Assembly: GCA_036785705.1 (NCBI GenBank)
Contig: JAWUZG010000028.1
Coordinates: forward strand, 558,001-622,000
Direction of reading: 5' to 3'
From: Acanthornis magna
Taxonomy: Eukaryota; Chordata; Aves; Passeriformes; Acanthizidae
DNA length: 64,000 nucleotides
Shown here: positions 39,801 through 50,750 of the stretch, piece by piece
Numbering within the stretch: position 1 is the first letter of the stretch
Layout: every line of letters starts with the position of its first letter
Made by a program: the position numbers and the translations under genes
The notes under the pieces: generated by a model
The model's input: the letters and a program-made list of their open reading frames with translations, nothing else
Told to the model about the DNA's origin: nothing
Database searches by the model: none

Positions 39801-40339
39801 GGTTAAAAAAAAAAGAAAGATAAAAATCACACTAATTAAGAAGCCACAAAGAAACAGGAACTGTCAGATGGTTATTTTTAACAAAACCCAAACCACCAAG
39901 GTATTACTGTAAGGTAAAAAAGGTAACTAATTAAACTGATGATACGGATGGATTAATATAGCCAGAAAGCTTTCCTTAACTGTTTTAAAATTAAAATATG
40001 TGTCTATAAACCAGGTCAATAGCAATTTTACTTGTGAATTAAGACACTGTTGTTGGGGAGTGTAAAATCTTCCAAGATGTAGGTTACGATTCCTCAGTCC
40101 TGGAAGACTGTATCATCAGGCCCTCATGTCAGGAATTAAGAGTTGTCTCTGTCACTGATCTACTTTCTGACTTTTATTAAAGCAAAGTAAAAATCCAGTT
40201 TTCAGTCCTGTATGAGGACAGCATGTAAAAACAACCTGCACTGGAAAGACAACCTGTGTACTGTCACCTGATAATTTATAGCCTGTGTTTGACAAGGATT
40301 TACTAATGCTTATTTAAGAAGATCTGTGCATGATTCAAG
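36836..40339. other. Non-coding unique sequence, no gene seen
   Basis: About 3.5 kb with no recognised gene. The 128-codon frame at 38817-39203 and the 125-codon frame at 36756-37133 have no recognisable relatives. Short A-rich patches only. Confidence 0.65.
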
Positions 40340-40490
40340 ATCATAAAACAATTCAAAGGGGAAGGAATGTCTAAGTCTTTAGACCCACCTCCTGCTGAAA
40401 GCAGGGTTAACAGTGAACTTCAACCAGGGTGCACAGGGCTTTAGCCAGTCTTGTCTTGAAAACCTCCAAATAGTCACAATCTTTAAGATC
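40340..40490 (-). mobile_element. Old CR1 LINE 3' fragment
   Basis: Plus-strand reading ATCATAAAACAATTC is a decayed form of the CR1 tail. It is followed by ACCTCCTGCTGAAAGCAGGG, AGGGCTTTAGCCAGTC and TTGTCTTGAAAACCTCC. All are reverse-complement CR1 words in the expected order. The match fades at about 40490. The element lies on the minus strand. Confidence 0.7.
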
Positions 40491-40940
40491 TGAAAGAAAC
40501 AACTCCTTTCCAAACTACACAGGAGTTCTTGCCTCAAAACAATGGGTTTGGGTGATACTCCTCTAATTGTCTCTGACATGGAAGCATTTTACTACAGTAC
40601 TGAATGGATTTTCATCTCACCACCTCTCTTTTAGTCCAGCAGGCTCAAGACACATCTGCAGTCTCAGAAATCCCAGATGTTGCATTGATGATAGAGTGAA
40701 ATTCTGGACCATGTAAGCTGGAAATGGAATTCCCTCAGGTTTCAGCAGAGGCAGTCACCGGCTAGAGGACCCCAAATATGCAGAGAAAAAAACCCAAACT
40801 CAAATTCTTATATGGAATTACTAGGGCTGATAATTTTATTCATTTTAATGGGGCAAACTGTATTTTCAGCAGCCTATCAGTTTCTCAATCAGCAGAAGAG
40901 CCTAAAAGGCATTTCTCTAAGATCCAAAGCAGGACTGTAA
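40491..40940. other. Gap between two CR1 pieces
   Basis: Nothing recognised. The sequence does not continue the CR1 on either side in an obvious way. Confidence 0.5.
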
Positions 40941-40994
40941 GATCAGAGAATAGTTCAGGTTGGAAGGGAGCTACATAAAACTTTATCCCAAACC
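40941..40994 (-). mobile_element. CR1 LINE 3' tail, very short
   Basis: GATCAGAGAATAGTTCAGGT followed by TGGAAGGGAGCTACA is the reverse complement of the CR1 3' end. Only about 50 bp can be recognised. It is the second minus-strand CR1 tail within 600 bp, so it is a separate insertion from the one at 40.34 kb. Confidence 0.7.
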
Positions 40995-41091
40995 TCAAGC
41001 TTAAAACGTGTTTATTTATGAGGTCAGACCAGGGGTTTAAAAGAAGACTACACCCACAGGATCAAAGTGACTCTACAAACACCCAATATTT

Positions 41092-41130
41092 AAAAAAAAA
41101 AAAAAAAAAAAAAAAAGGGAAAAAAAGGTT
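41092..41130 (+). repeat. Poly(A) tract, 25 A then A-rich
   Basis: An uninterrupted A run at 41092-41116, then GGG and seven more A. It is a simple A-rich repeat. Frames crossing it encode a meaningless polylysine stretch. Confidence 0.9.
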
Positions 41131-41774
41131 TTTAACTCAATCTCATCTCAGGTTTTGGAAAACACATTTGGAACATTTAGTTTTGGTAACTCTGGAAAAC
41201 GGACATTATTGGGTGGATAATGGATTGTTTTGGTGTTATATAAGACATTGGTTAAAAATCCATGTGACTTCAAAGGGAGATTACACAAGATTATAGACCT
41301 AGGGTGAAATTCTGGCTCTGATTAAAATCACTGGCAAAAATCCCACTGGACAGACCACTGCCAGGATTCCGTCTCTAATGTGCCCCTGTTTTACCAGGCA
41401 AAGCCACACATGCAGACGCAGATGCAGCTCACAAGTGCATATCTCTGCAACAATTAAACTTGGAAAACTTTGTGATGTCCCCTAGAGCTGTGTTCTCATT
41501 TTTAAGATATTGTCTTTTCCACTGTAGATTTTTCTTTCTATACAAACTAGGAAGAGTGTGGATGCAAAAAACCCAGTGGAACTGTGTGTGAAAAAAATGC
41601 TGTGAAAAGCTTTTTTCTGTTCTTTCAAGCTATGGCTTTAGAAAAAACAAGGAATACAGAAGCCTTCCTCCCATTTCACTGCCTTTCCCATTACTGGTGA
41701 ACCTGAGAGACCATGGTCCAACTTCAGTATGGCACAAGGATGGTGTCCTGACACACAGGAGCTGGCAGAGCATC
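41131..41774. other. Non-coding flank of the 186-bp array
   Basis: Unique sequence leading into the tandem array; nothing recognised. Confidence 0.6.
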
Positions 41775-42330
41775 CTTTAGAAAAGTACCCTGAGACAGGG
41801 CAGACCTGATCCAGAGATCCAGATCCCGAGTGCTGAGGTGGGAATACTGCTCATGCTGGCATTTCATCAGCACATCCGCATTATCCTTTTTAATGTCCAC
41901 CTGCCCTTACCACGGAGACACTGCCAGGAGAACAATTCCATGACCGAAAGGAGAAAAAACTTTTAGAAAAGTACCCTGAGATATGGCAGACCTGATCCAG
42001 AGATCCAGATCCCGAGTGCTGAGGTGGGAATACTGCTCACGCTGGCATTTCATCTGCACATTTGCATTATCCTTTTTAATGTCCACCTGCCTTTACAACA
42101 GGGACACTGCCAGGAGAACAATTCCATGACCGAAAGGAGAAAAAACTTTTAGAAAAGTACCCTGAGATATGGCAGACCTGATCCAGAGATCCAGATCCCG
42201 AGTGCTGAGGTGGGAATACTGCTCACGCTGGCATTTCATCTGCACATCCACATTATCCTTTTTAATGTCCACCTGCCTTTACCACAGGGACACTGCCAGA
42301 AGAACAACTCCATGACCGAAAGGAAAAACA
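41775..42330. repeat. Tandem array: three copies of a 186-bp unit
   Basis: Two independent anchors recur at exactly 186-bp spacing. AAAAGTACCCTGAGA starts at 41781, 41967 and 42153. GTGCTGAGGTGGG starts at 41830, 42016 and 42202. Almost three complete units are present. By eye, unit 1 differs from unit 2 at about 10 positions and unit 2 from unit 3 at about 6. Units 2 and 3 share GAGATATGG and CACGCTGGCATTTCATCTGC where unit 1 has GAGACAGGG and CATGCTGG. No length differences are visible. The unit is not CR1-like and has no long open frame kept across copies (186 is a multiple of 3, but the frames contain stops). Copy number is probably variable between individuals. Confidence 0.97.
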
Positions 42331-44195
42331 ACCAACCATTGCCTAAAAGCAATTGCTGAAGTGTTCCTTGTGCCACAGATAATGTTCCACGTGGAGACTG
42401 GCAGCCCAAAGGCAGCCAGATTAAAAGTAAATTCTGACCCTGATTTTTACAGCGTTTCCTCATTCCCCCAGACAAATCCTGCCTGACTGTTCCAGCGTGC
42501 CCTGCACCAGCAAGTTAATGAGCCCAAGGCCAGCACCTCTGCGAGTGATCAATGCAGCAGCAGAGAGCCAGCCAGGTACCTTCTGTGCCATCCAACAGGA
42601 AATCACCTGCAGCTGTCAGTGCACTGCTGAAAACACGCACAGCACAGCCTCCTCGGATGCTGTTGGGAGATGCTTGCTCTTCCCAGCAGGTACAGAGGGT
42701 ATGCATTATCATATATTCTCCCTTGACAGGTAAACCCAAGGCTTCCTGCCTTATTCTGGCAAAAGGCATTGTTGGAATCCATCCTGATACCACCATTTGT
42801 TTCCCTCATGCTTTCAACACAGCCCTGCACTTCAGCAAAAGGTTTCCCCACATAAAAAAATGAGCCTAACACTCGTTTACAGCAGAAGTGTTGCGACAGT
42901 TAACTGAATAATGCTGGTAGAGGCCTCTGAAAATATAAATCACTATAGTGTTGAATTATTAACCTTGATTATTATTGCCTATGCAGTGCTTTGGGTTAGA
43001 GCTCACAAAGGCAAGAGGAGATTAATTATAACTTGTCCTAAAAGCAAAATAGGAGGAAGTGGAACACCCTCAGTCTTGCTCTCACACGAAAACACGGTCA
43101 CTTAGAGCAGCCTGAAGATGCTGAGATCACTGAGCTCATTAGGCAGCGGCCAAGGGTGCTCAAGTGAGCACTGAGCACACAGCCCACAAGAAAGGGAGCA
43201 GGCAGCTCCTGCCTCAGCAGCACAGCTTCACAAACATGGCAAATGCTCCTCCTCAGACTGGCCCAGTGACAAACCTTTACACGTACACAACTGAAAAGCA
43301 TCAACTTAGGAAAGAACCTCTTCCCAAAACCACAACTGTGCGTTCTGTCATAAAGCAGATATTGCATAAATTGCTTTTTGTCATCTGTTTCTGTGAGGAA
43401 CTTCAGAATTTAAATTATTGTTGCTGTGCTAACAGAAAATATCAGAGTCTTCAATGTAAGTTTTAGATGCAAGCAGGGTACTCCTCTGTGCCCAATGTAA
43501 ACACGACTGCTGCCCTGCTGGGCTGTGGAAGGGGCAGGAGAGGCAGCTGTGGCTGCAGGGAGATGGGTGCTTTATTTGTGTATGCTCAGAACTGATATGC
43601 ACAATCCAAGTTCGCTGTGAAATTACACCCCTTGTAATACTGGAAACGTATAGAACACAGTATGTGAAATCCAGGCAGCACTGGTGTTGCTTTTAGAGAA
43701 GTTAAGGAACTGTCTGTTTCTCCAAAAGGCTTGTGTGATCCACAGATTTTTTTTTTCCCCTCCCAAAACAATCAAATCATAGGCTTAAATTTATCCCAGG
43801 CATCTTGCACTATGAACACTACTCTCCAAAAATATTGAGATCCTTGCACGACATTGCCCAGACAGGTGAAACAGCTAAATAACAAGAAAAATTGAGCCAG
43901 TGCTGAGAACAGTTACAAAGGCAATAACTTTTGACCTTGATCATATCTCCCTAAGGAAGGCAGCACTGCACTTTAGAGGACCTCAATACAAAGATTATCA
44001 GAGCAGTTTAGGTACTTCTGCAAATGAGACCGTGGCTCCTGGAGGAGCAGAGCAAGATAATTTCTTCCAGAGGATGGGGGATATTAGCTTAGACCTCTTT
44101 GGCTGAACACACTGTATGTGCTAATCAGAATTAACATGCTTGATTCAGACACTATTTCTTTATTTGGATCCAAATGTTCACAAAAGCAGCAGGGA
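42331..44195. other. Non-coding unique sequence, no gene seen
   Basis: Overlapping frames of 78-103 codons on both strands at 42.5-42.9 kb, none recognisable. A homeobox-motif-rich patch (TTGAATTATTAACC, GATTATTATTGCC, GATTAATTATAAC) lies at about 42950-43035. Confidence 0.6.
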
Positions 44196-44218
44196 TTTTT
44201 TTTTTTTTTTTTTTTTTT
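44196..44218. repeat. Poly(T) tract, 23 T, followed by CAG
   Basis: A run of 23 T immediately followed by CAG. It could be a simple repeat or the reversed poly(A) tail of a retroposed sequence. It also looks like a strong 3' splice site, but no coding-like exon follows. Confidence 0.9.
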
Positions 44219-46139
44219 CAGATCTTGCTGCAGATGGAAATTTCCATACTACAGTTCTGCAATGATTGTAAACAAGAGGTTTCAACACCATCAGATCTTA
44301 ACCTTTTATAAGAAGAGTGGCTGAATAATCTGTAGGGAGGGAGATCAGGGCAATCCAACACGGGCTTTGTGCAAAAAAGGAGGAACTGAGACTGAAAGCT
44401 ACAATTCTGCTGCTCCCCATTTTTAAACTCTAAAGAAGACAAGACAAAGGCAGGGGGGAGGGGATGGGAAGAAAAAAAAAAAAAAAAGACAAAATGTGGC
44501 TAACTTCTAAGAACTTAAAACTTATTGTTAAAGTCTGCATCTGCTCCTTAACACAATATTATATCCTAGTTCTAATTTAAGAAAGTAAAGAGTCACGAGA
44601 AAAGCCTCTACAAATGCTACAGGTTTCCTTCCCTCTCCCACACTTCTTAGTTCAAGACACTTCATAGACAATTTCCAGTACTGGCTGACTTCAATTTTGA
44701 GCCATGACATTCAAAACATGACATATTTGGTCTTTTTTCATTAACCTGAGGAGTGAACAGGGACAGAGTTTGCTTCCACCGTCCCTGCTGCACATCCCTC
44801 CAATCTGCTGTACATCCTGGAGATGCAGCGGCTCTGCTCCTGTCACACCTTTAACAGATCGTGTTTTCACATGTACACAGGAAAACACAGGGGTTCTGCA
44901 TTTCCAGCCCTTGTCCTCTGCACAGCCGTTGATTTTTAAGCTACTTCAGGATTTGCCTCAATCTTCAGACATCAATAGAGGGATTGAATGTTTCAAGGGT
45001 ATATTTATACGAGCCAGGCCCAAGTTACCTAAGGAACAAATTGTCCCTGCCCACACCTCTCCGTGGCAGCAGCCAGGCAGATTAGCTTTGTTTTTCCTCC
45101 AAGGAAGAATAAAATAAAACAATAATAAAATAACAGTTTTTAAAAGCCCGATATCTAAACACCTAACAAATTTCATGGTTATTTGGGGTTAAATCCCTAA
45201 TTCTAAGTCTTCCTTAAGGCTTAAATTAAAAATCAAGTGCAAAACTGCCAAAACCTTGCGTCATATCTAGCAAACACAGACACATATTTCAAGTGCAGAA
45301 AGAACATTTCAAGCCCTTGAAACACAACCAATCTGGTTAACAAACCAACATTCTCCTAGCAGAGATGTTCTGGTTCATGACTTCTGAACTTTGTACAGAG
45401 AAGTGATCCACCCTTGTGCAAAGCTATCTCCATTGGAGAGATTCCCCCCAAAGCCTCATTTGACCATTCCCACCTTTCCTAAGACTTACCAGACTCATTT
45501 ACTGACTTGTTTGGCAGGCTGTTTTCACAAAATCCTCTTGCTATGCTGTTACAGGAGCCTGAACAAAACCCAAACGCAGATCCAAATGTTCAGACCTCCT
45601 TCTATCCCATTTTGGCCACCAAGGGACTATCATTTGCTCCTACAGTTTCATATCCACTCATTAACGAGTGCATCTCATCTGCATTGCACCGCTAACCATG
45701 CAAACCCAATCATCCACCTGTCAGAATTGTGAATTCAAATCTATGAAGTATCATAGCTCCGATCAAACCAGATATTTCACTGCCCTTTCAAAATTAGATG
45801 AATCTTCTTCCTCAGAGTTGTTTTTTGATTTGGTGGTGGTAGGTTTTTTTGTTTGGTTGGTTTTTTTTGTTTTTCATAAACCTAACAGGAGGGAGCTGGA
45901 AAGCCTGGTTTTTATGCATACCAGTCCCCTGAATTCCTTGTCCAAGTTTGCAGCCTATGTATAGTTTTTGATTAAAATCTATTTGACCACTTTGACTTAC
46001 TTTTGAGTTCTGCACCTCTTACTGGGCCTGGTTTTACTAAACTGCCAGCCATGCCTGTAAGCTAAATTTTATATTTTTATAGCATTAACAGGGATATCTT
46101 TTGAGACTCTGTTTTTATTTTTTAAAAACCAGTAAAAAC
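44219..46139. other. Non-coding unique sequence, low-complexity patches
   Basis: A16 run at 44472-44487. A T/G-rich patch (GGTTTTTTTGTTTGGTTGG) lies at about 45841-45870. No gene recognised; frames are at most 115 codons. Confidence 0.65.
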
Positions 46140-46320
46140 AGTGCCACACAGAAAAATGGCTACTTTCATACACATGTGAGCAGTGACTATGGTTTGCCGC
46201 TGAATTATTGCATAGATTGGAAAACACAGCTCCGAGAAAAGATCTGTAATTGTTTAGTGGTTGGGCTGCTGGCAGAATTCCCTGCCTGGGGCTGTTTTTA
46301 TAAATAGGCCTGAGGACAAA
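46140..46320. promoter_or_regulatory. Candidate regulatory stretch with a MEF2-like site
   Basis: Repeat-free stretch. TTATAAATAG at 46298-46307 is, on the minus strand, CTATTTATAA, a full match to the MEF2 consensus YTAWWWWTAR. GAATTATTGCATAG at about 46202-46215 resembles a homeodomain/POU composite. A single motif match is weak evidence, so this is a low-confidence candidate. Confidence 0.18.
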
Positions 46321-47050
46321 CAAACAAGCTACTAATAACAAGTCGACTATTATGTTTTGAAGCAGCCCTGCGTTGTGTTGTCCAGCACAGGAGAAGCTCA
46401 GATGGCAAATATAGCAAAACCCATGGCAAGAAGGATGGATCATGCCCATGTCATAATTTCAGTCTGCTAAAATAAACCTACTCTGGGGGAAATACCAAAA
46501 CACACAGACTGTGTATGGCTGTGCTGTGTCAGATCTCCATTTCCACTATTACTAGGTATCGTTAGGAAATGAGGTAAAATGGTTCAGTGACAGCCATCAC
46601 CAACTCCAGAAATCCTGGTGAATTCCTAAAACCAGCTGGTCTTGCTTTTTCCACCAGTTCTTTTCATCATGTCCCACTCATAACTACACCAAAGATCTGG
46701 ACAAGACTCAGGACAGGACATCCTGTTTGACTCTTAAATTCTCAGGTTTGTCAGGAGCACAAAAGTGTCTCATCACAGCCCTTATTGGAAGCTTCTCATT
46801 CCACGGATAATCTGGTGGCTACTTAACCAAGAGCAAAGGTCAGATTTTCTGCCACCTCTACTTCAGGCTGTTTATCTGATCTCATCACACTGCAAAATTT
46901 TTTTCTTACTTTTAAGGTTTTCTGAAGGTAATTTAGGCTTCCCAGCTAAATACTGAAACCATTTATTGGCTCTTCAGTACCTGTCCTTGAGAAAGATATT
47001 CTGTCTTGGATATCATTCTCTGCTATTTCATATACTTCTTTCTGTTTCAG
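46321..47050. other. Non-coding sequence, no gene seen
   Basis: Ordinary AT-rich DNA. A pyrimidine-rich stretch (TACTTCTTTCTGTTTCAG) at the right end forms the acceptor-like site of the next entry. Confidence 0.6.
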
Positions 47051-47208
47051 GAAATAATTACATCAGTAGAAGACATTTTTTACCTTTGGTCTTGGAAACT
47101 TATTTGTTCCCAATCAATGGAAGCCAGGGGAATTTATATGCGAACAACCCATCCTGATGCAGTAATTCTTCCCAACAGTGCAGCTATAGTAAAATACCTT
47201 GGAGGAAG
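47051..47208 (+). other. Exon-like segment between splice-site look-alikes
   Basis: The segment is preceded by a good 3' splice-site look-alike: a pyrimidine-rich tract ending TTCTGTTTCAG at 47050. It is followed by a good 5' splice-site look-alike, GGAGGAAG then GTGAGG at 47209. The 158-bp interval is open in one frame (52 codons, from EIITSVED to VKYLGG). I do not recognise the peptide, and a second frame is open for most of the length, so it may be chance. It could instead be a non-coding RNA exon. It is listed because both boundaries are strong and the length is typical of an internal vertebrate exon. Confidence 0.15.
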
Positions 47209-50200
47209 GTGAGGAAAATTAGGGCCCTTACCTTTTAAATTTCTCTCCTGCTGCTTATGGGTCTTATCTCTGTTACGTGGAGGATGATCTTCACCAGCCT
47301 CTATCGGCCCTGGCTTCCTTGATGTAAACATCACAGAATTCCTGACTGCTGCTCATCTTCTCTGCTAAGCTTCCTCTTGGAGGAGCTTCCTTTTTCTTTC
47401 CATAACTATTGATTTTGCTTTGTTTCGTCTTTTGTATCCTCCTCGGAGAGCGCACTTTGTCCCCACGACCCTCCTCAAAGACTTAGCAGCTCTCTTATCT
47501 CTTTCTTTATGTCATTCAGCATTAGCAGCTTAGCCTTGGAAAACAAATCCTCTTTTTTTGGTGATAAGAAGAGCCACTTACGCTCTTCCCTCCCCTGTTT
47601 TCTTCTCCCTTTGGAGGGAAGATCTCGCCCGTTCTAACACCGCTTCACGCGGTGACGCAGGCAAGAACATGAAGTCCAGTGGCCCATGTGTATTTGCTAC
47701 CGAGGTGAGCACTTTCCCGATAATGCCCAGAAACGATGGAGTCAGCACGGATTAAGGAAACAACAAAGCGCTCAGCATTTATGGCAACACACTGACGCAT
47801 TTCAGGGTGCGTGCTGCAGCCCCGGGGGAGGCAGCACTAACATCACTAGCACAGATGAAAAGACTCTAGGTAATGCTAAAAACAAAACCAAACTGAACCA
47901 ATGCATTTTCCCAGAAGAAAACATTTTTTTCCCAGAAGAGGAGTTCTATGTCTCTGGTAGAACATAGGTCCTAATAGAAGCAAAGCAGAAAGAGGAGTTG
48001 GTAGGAATAACAGGCAGGAGCAGCAGCTGGTTTCTCTCCAGAATCACCAGCCGGAGAGACACAGTTCCCTTGGCACAGCAAATGCCCTCCCCGACAGTGC
48101 CCTCGTAAATCAGCTTCACTGCCACGAGATGAACTTGAACTTGGTTGAATTTCACATGGTCCAGAGCCTGCAACACAAAACTATCACAGCTTTCAGCAAA
48201 GCTTAACTTCTCTGACCTCCACAGGATGGTGGTGGGCGGACAGACACCAGCATCCTCCCCAGGGGATCTTGGCAGGCGAGCCAAAGGAAACGCCAGGCCA
48301 GGGGCTAGGCAGGACCTGCTCCCTGGATAAATGAACTACTACAGGGCTGTTCATCCAGCAATTTTACCACAAGCACTAAATCCACAAGAGAAGAAAAAAC
48401 CCCAAAACTTTACTAAAGCTTAAGCTTTACCAAATCAATCATCCAAACATTTCACTACATAAATTTACATACATGCAAATAGGTTTGGTCTTGAAATCTT
48501 GCTGTTTCTCAGCAGGTATTTGACAGCACAAGAAAACCTTCGGAGCACCTACTTACATAAGAGGGGACGAAAATTACATTCTTTTCCAGCTTTAACAAAA
48601 CCAGTTGTTTCTGCAAATTTCTGCTGCCCTGCTGTACCACAGCTGTTCCAGCCTCACCGTCAGCTTTAGCCAATTGTAAGTCATCAGTTTTCAGCACACA
48701 ATGCAGCTGAAAGCCAATTCTGCTGGTAGCACTGTTGGAAATGAATCATTATTTGCCCAGATCTTGTATTAACCTTTTATTTCCCTTGAATATCACACCA
48801 ATGAAAAAGGACAGCTCACACCCTTCAAAGATATCAGAGAAAACAAATAGCAAAAATAAAAGGAAAAATAGGTCAGGGAAACAGGGAATAAGAAAAGTTT
48901 ATAAAGTGTAGCATAAATAAAAAGGACACTAAACTTTAAAAATTATTGCAAGCATTATCAGCCTCTCCAGCCAGCTGAAGAAGACCCTGAAGAAGAATCT
49001 CAGCAACTTCTACTTTACATGAGCTCAGTTTATTTCAAGTATGAACCTCATCAATAAAAAAGTGTGGAGAGCAGGTTACCCTAAAGAGAGGGAGACAAAT
49101 TGTAAGCAGATTTAGCTCCAAATTCATGTTGTTTTAGTGAAACCACCCAACATCTACTCCATCCACTTGTTGCTCTCCACTGTAAATTTAAAGGTCTAGA
49201 CAGCTACTACTGCAGCAAGGATGACAGATGTAGTCCTAATAAAACATGTAAACATGTTAAATACTGTCTTAACAACTGGGTCAGATAATTATCTCACCTT
49301 CCTGCACAAAACTTCTCTATTTTCACTCACAGTTCTGCAACAAGGGATCTATAGACTACACAACCTATAGCTACACAAATACTTAGAACTACCGCCTCCT
49401 GTCTTAGTGGCTCTAATTCAACAGACTTTGACAGACGTTACCCTAAGATATAAATTTTTTCAAGCTAAGTCTCAGCTAAAATTAAGATTAAAAGGAAAAT
49501 TTAGAAAAATATCTTATTTTTCAAATTAAAAAATATATAATATGGTATCACAACGATCTGTCACAGTCACTATGACCATGAAATCTGGTAGGGTCTCCTG
49601 GTCTGTCTTGTGCCATCTCTGTGAGACTCTGCCCAGCTCTGGCCTAGGAATAAATCAGATAGCTGTGGGAGACACCTCAATTTCTTGCTAAATTCTGTCA
49701 GAATTTAGTTTGCACCCAGAAAATCCTTGTTATCCCCCTTAAAATCCTCTTGCTGTTTTTCTTTGCCACTCAAGTGCCACCTAACATTGCTGAGAAAAAG
49801 GGGAAATCTCTTGTGCCCTCTTTTGCTGGCATCCCAGGCAGCATGGAGGACAAGAAATTTCAAGATTATTGCAAAGTGAAGCAATAATCTTTCCATGAAA
49901 CAATTTCCTGAAACCTGGGTAAACAACAACAGTATGTTTAAGCGACGCCAGGCACCTTGGTGATGATACCTAGCTACTGGGTTCACTCCTTATCAGGCTC
50001 TCTCACGGAAAGGACTGGGTAACATGAACTGGATAACACCACATAAGTGGAGAAACAGAAATCAGGTTAATTCAATCAATTTAATTTAATTATTTTCGTT
50101 TAATCCTTAATCCCTCAATTATGTATTCAAGGACTGTAATTTTGTCTAAAACTGGAGCATTCAACAGCTGGCTAGTGACAAACTGAAGTCCTGTCTCACT

Positions 50201-50314
50201 GACAGCACCTGTGTCAAAAGGTTAACTAAGAGCTGTCATGCTAATGTTGCTATGGATAAAGCACATGTGATCAGAACAGGCATCAGGAGGCCTCTGGGAC
50301 AGATGAAAAGCTTT
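47209..50314. other. Non-coding unique sequence, no gene seen
   Basis: A few CpGs cluster at about 47625-47665 (CTTCACGCGGTGACGC), too short for an island. Frames of up to 112 codons (47946-48284, minus) are unrecognised. AT-rich patch at about 49500-49545. Confidence 0.65.
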
Positions 50315-50750
50315 AATACCATATCGATATATATAAGCACTGTGAAAGCTCATCTGGAATAATGTGTACAGTTCTGGTCATCTGCTCAGGAAAGGTTAAT
50401 TCAGCTGGCAACAGGTGCACCACGAGGCTGTTTTGACGATGAGAGGAACAGAGAGTCTCTCTTGTGGGACGTGACTAAAGGAGCTTGGCTCGCTTGGTTT
50501 CGCAGTTGACAGCTGATAGTGTATGTGATCCTTCTCCACAGTTACATAAGGTGCATAAACATCAACAAGGGAGAAGAGATAAAGGACACTTTGTGGGTGC
50601 AATTAGAAAATGGAAAATTATTGGAATACATAGGCTGGAAATGAGGAAGGGGAAAAAGAGTGGTGTTCTAGAGGAAAGCTCTAATGAGAGCAAGAAACAT
50701 CAACACTTTTCAGATTGATGAAGTTTATTGCAGGGAAGATATGTTGGCAC
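50315..50750 (+). mobile_element. Old CR1-type LINE, reverse-transcriptase tail region
   Basis: Heavily diverged but collinear with the last part of CR1 ORF2 DNA. CATCTGGAATAATGTGTACA and GTTCTGGTCATCTGCTCAGG are followed by GGCTGTTTTGACGATGAGAG. Then come GACTAAAGGAGCTTGGCTCG, CATCAACAAGGGAGAAGAGA and TAAAGGACACTTTGTGGG. AGGCTGGAAATGAGGAAGG follows further on. In CR1 these blocks encode the region around the LEYC.QFW and LERVQ motifs and beyond. Stops and frameshifts are numerous, so it is a fossil. Boundaries are approximate; the family may be an ancestral sauropsid CR1 rather than one of the young avian subfamilies. Confidence 0.65.

Noticed and set aside
41775..42330. CRISPR-like reading of the repeated units
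   Set aside because: The 186-bp units are repeated end to end with no unique spacers, and the sequence is vertebrate.
43900..44106. 68-codon frame with coding-like composition
   Set aside because: The peptide looks balanced, but I recognise no family, and there are no splice sites or neighbouring exons to support it.
44196..44221. T23 followed by CAG as a real 3' splice site
   Set aside because: A long simple T run plus CAG arises easily, and the downstream 150 bp show neither a clear donor nor a recognisable coding frame.
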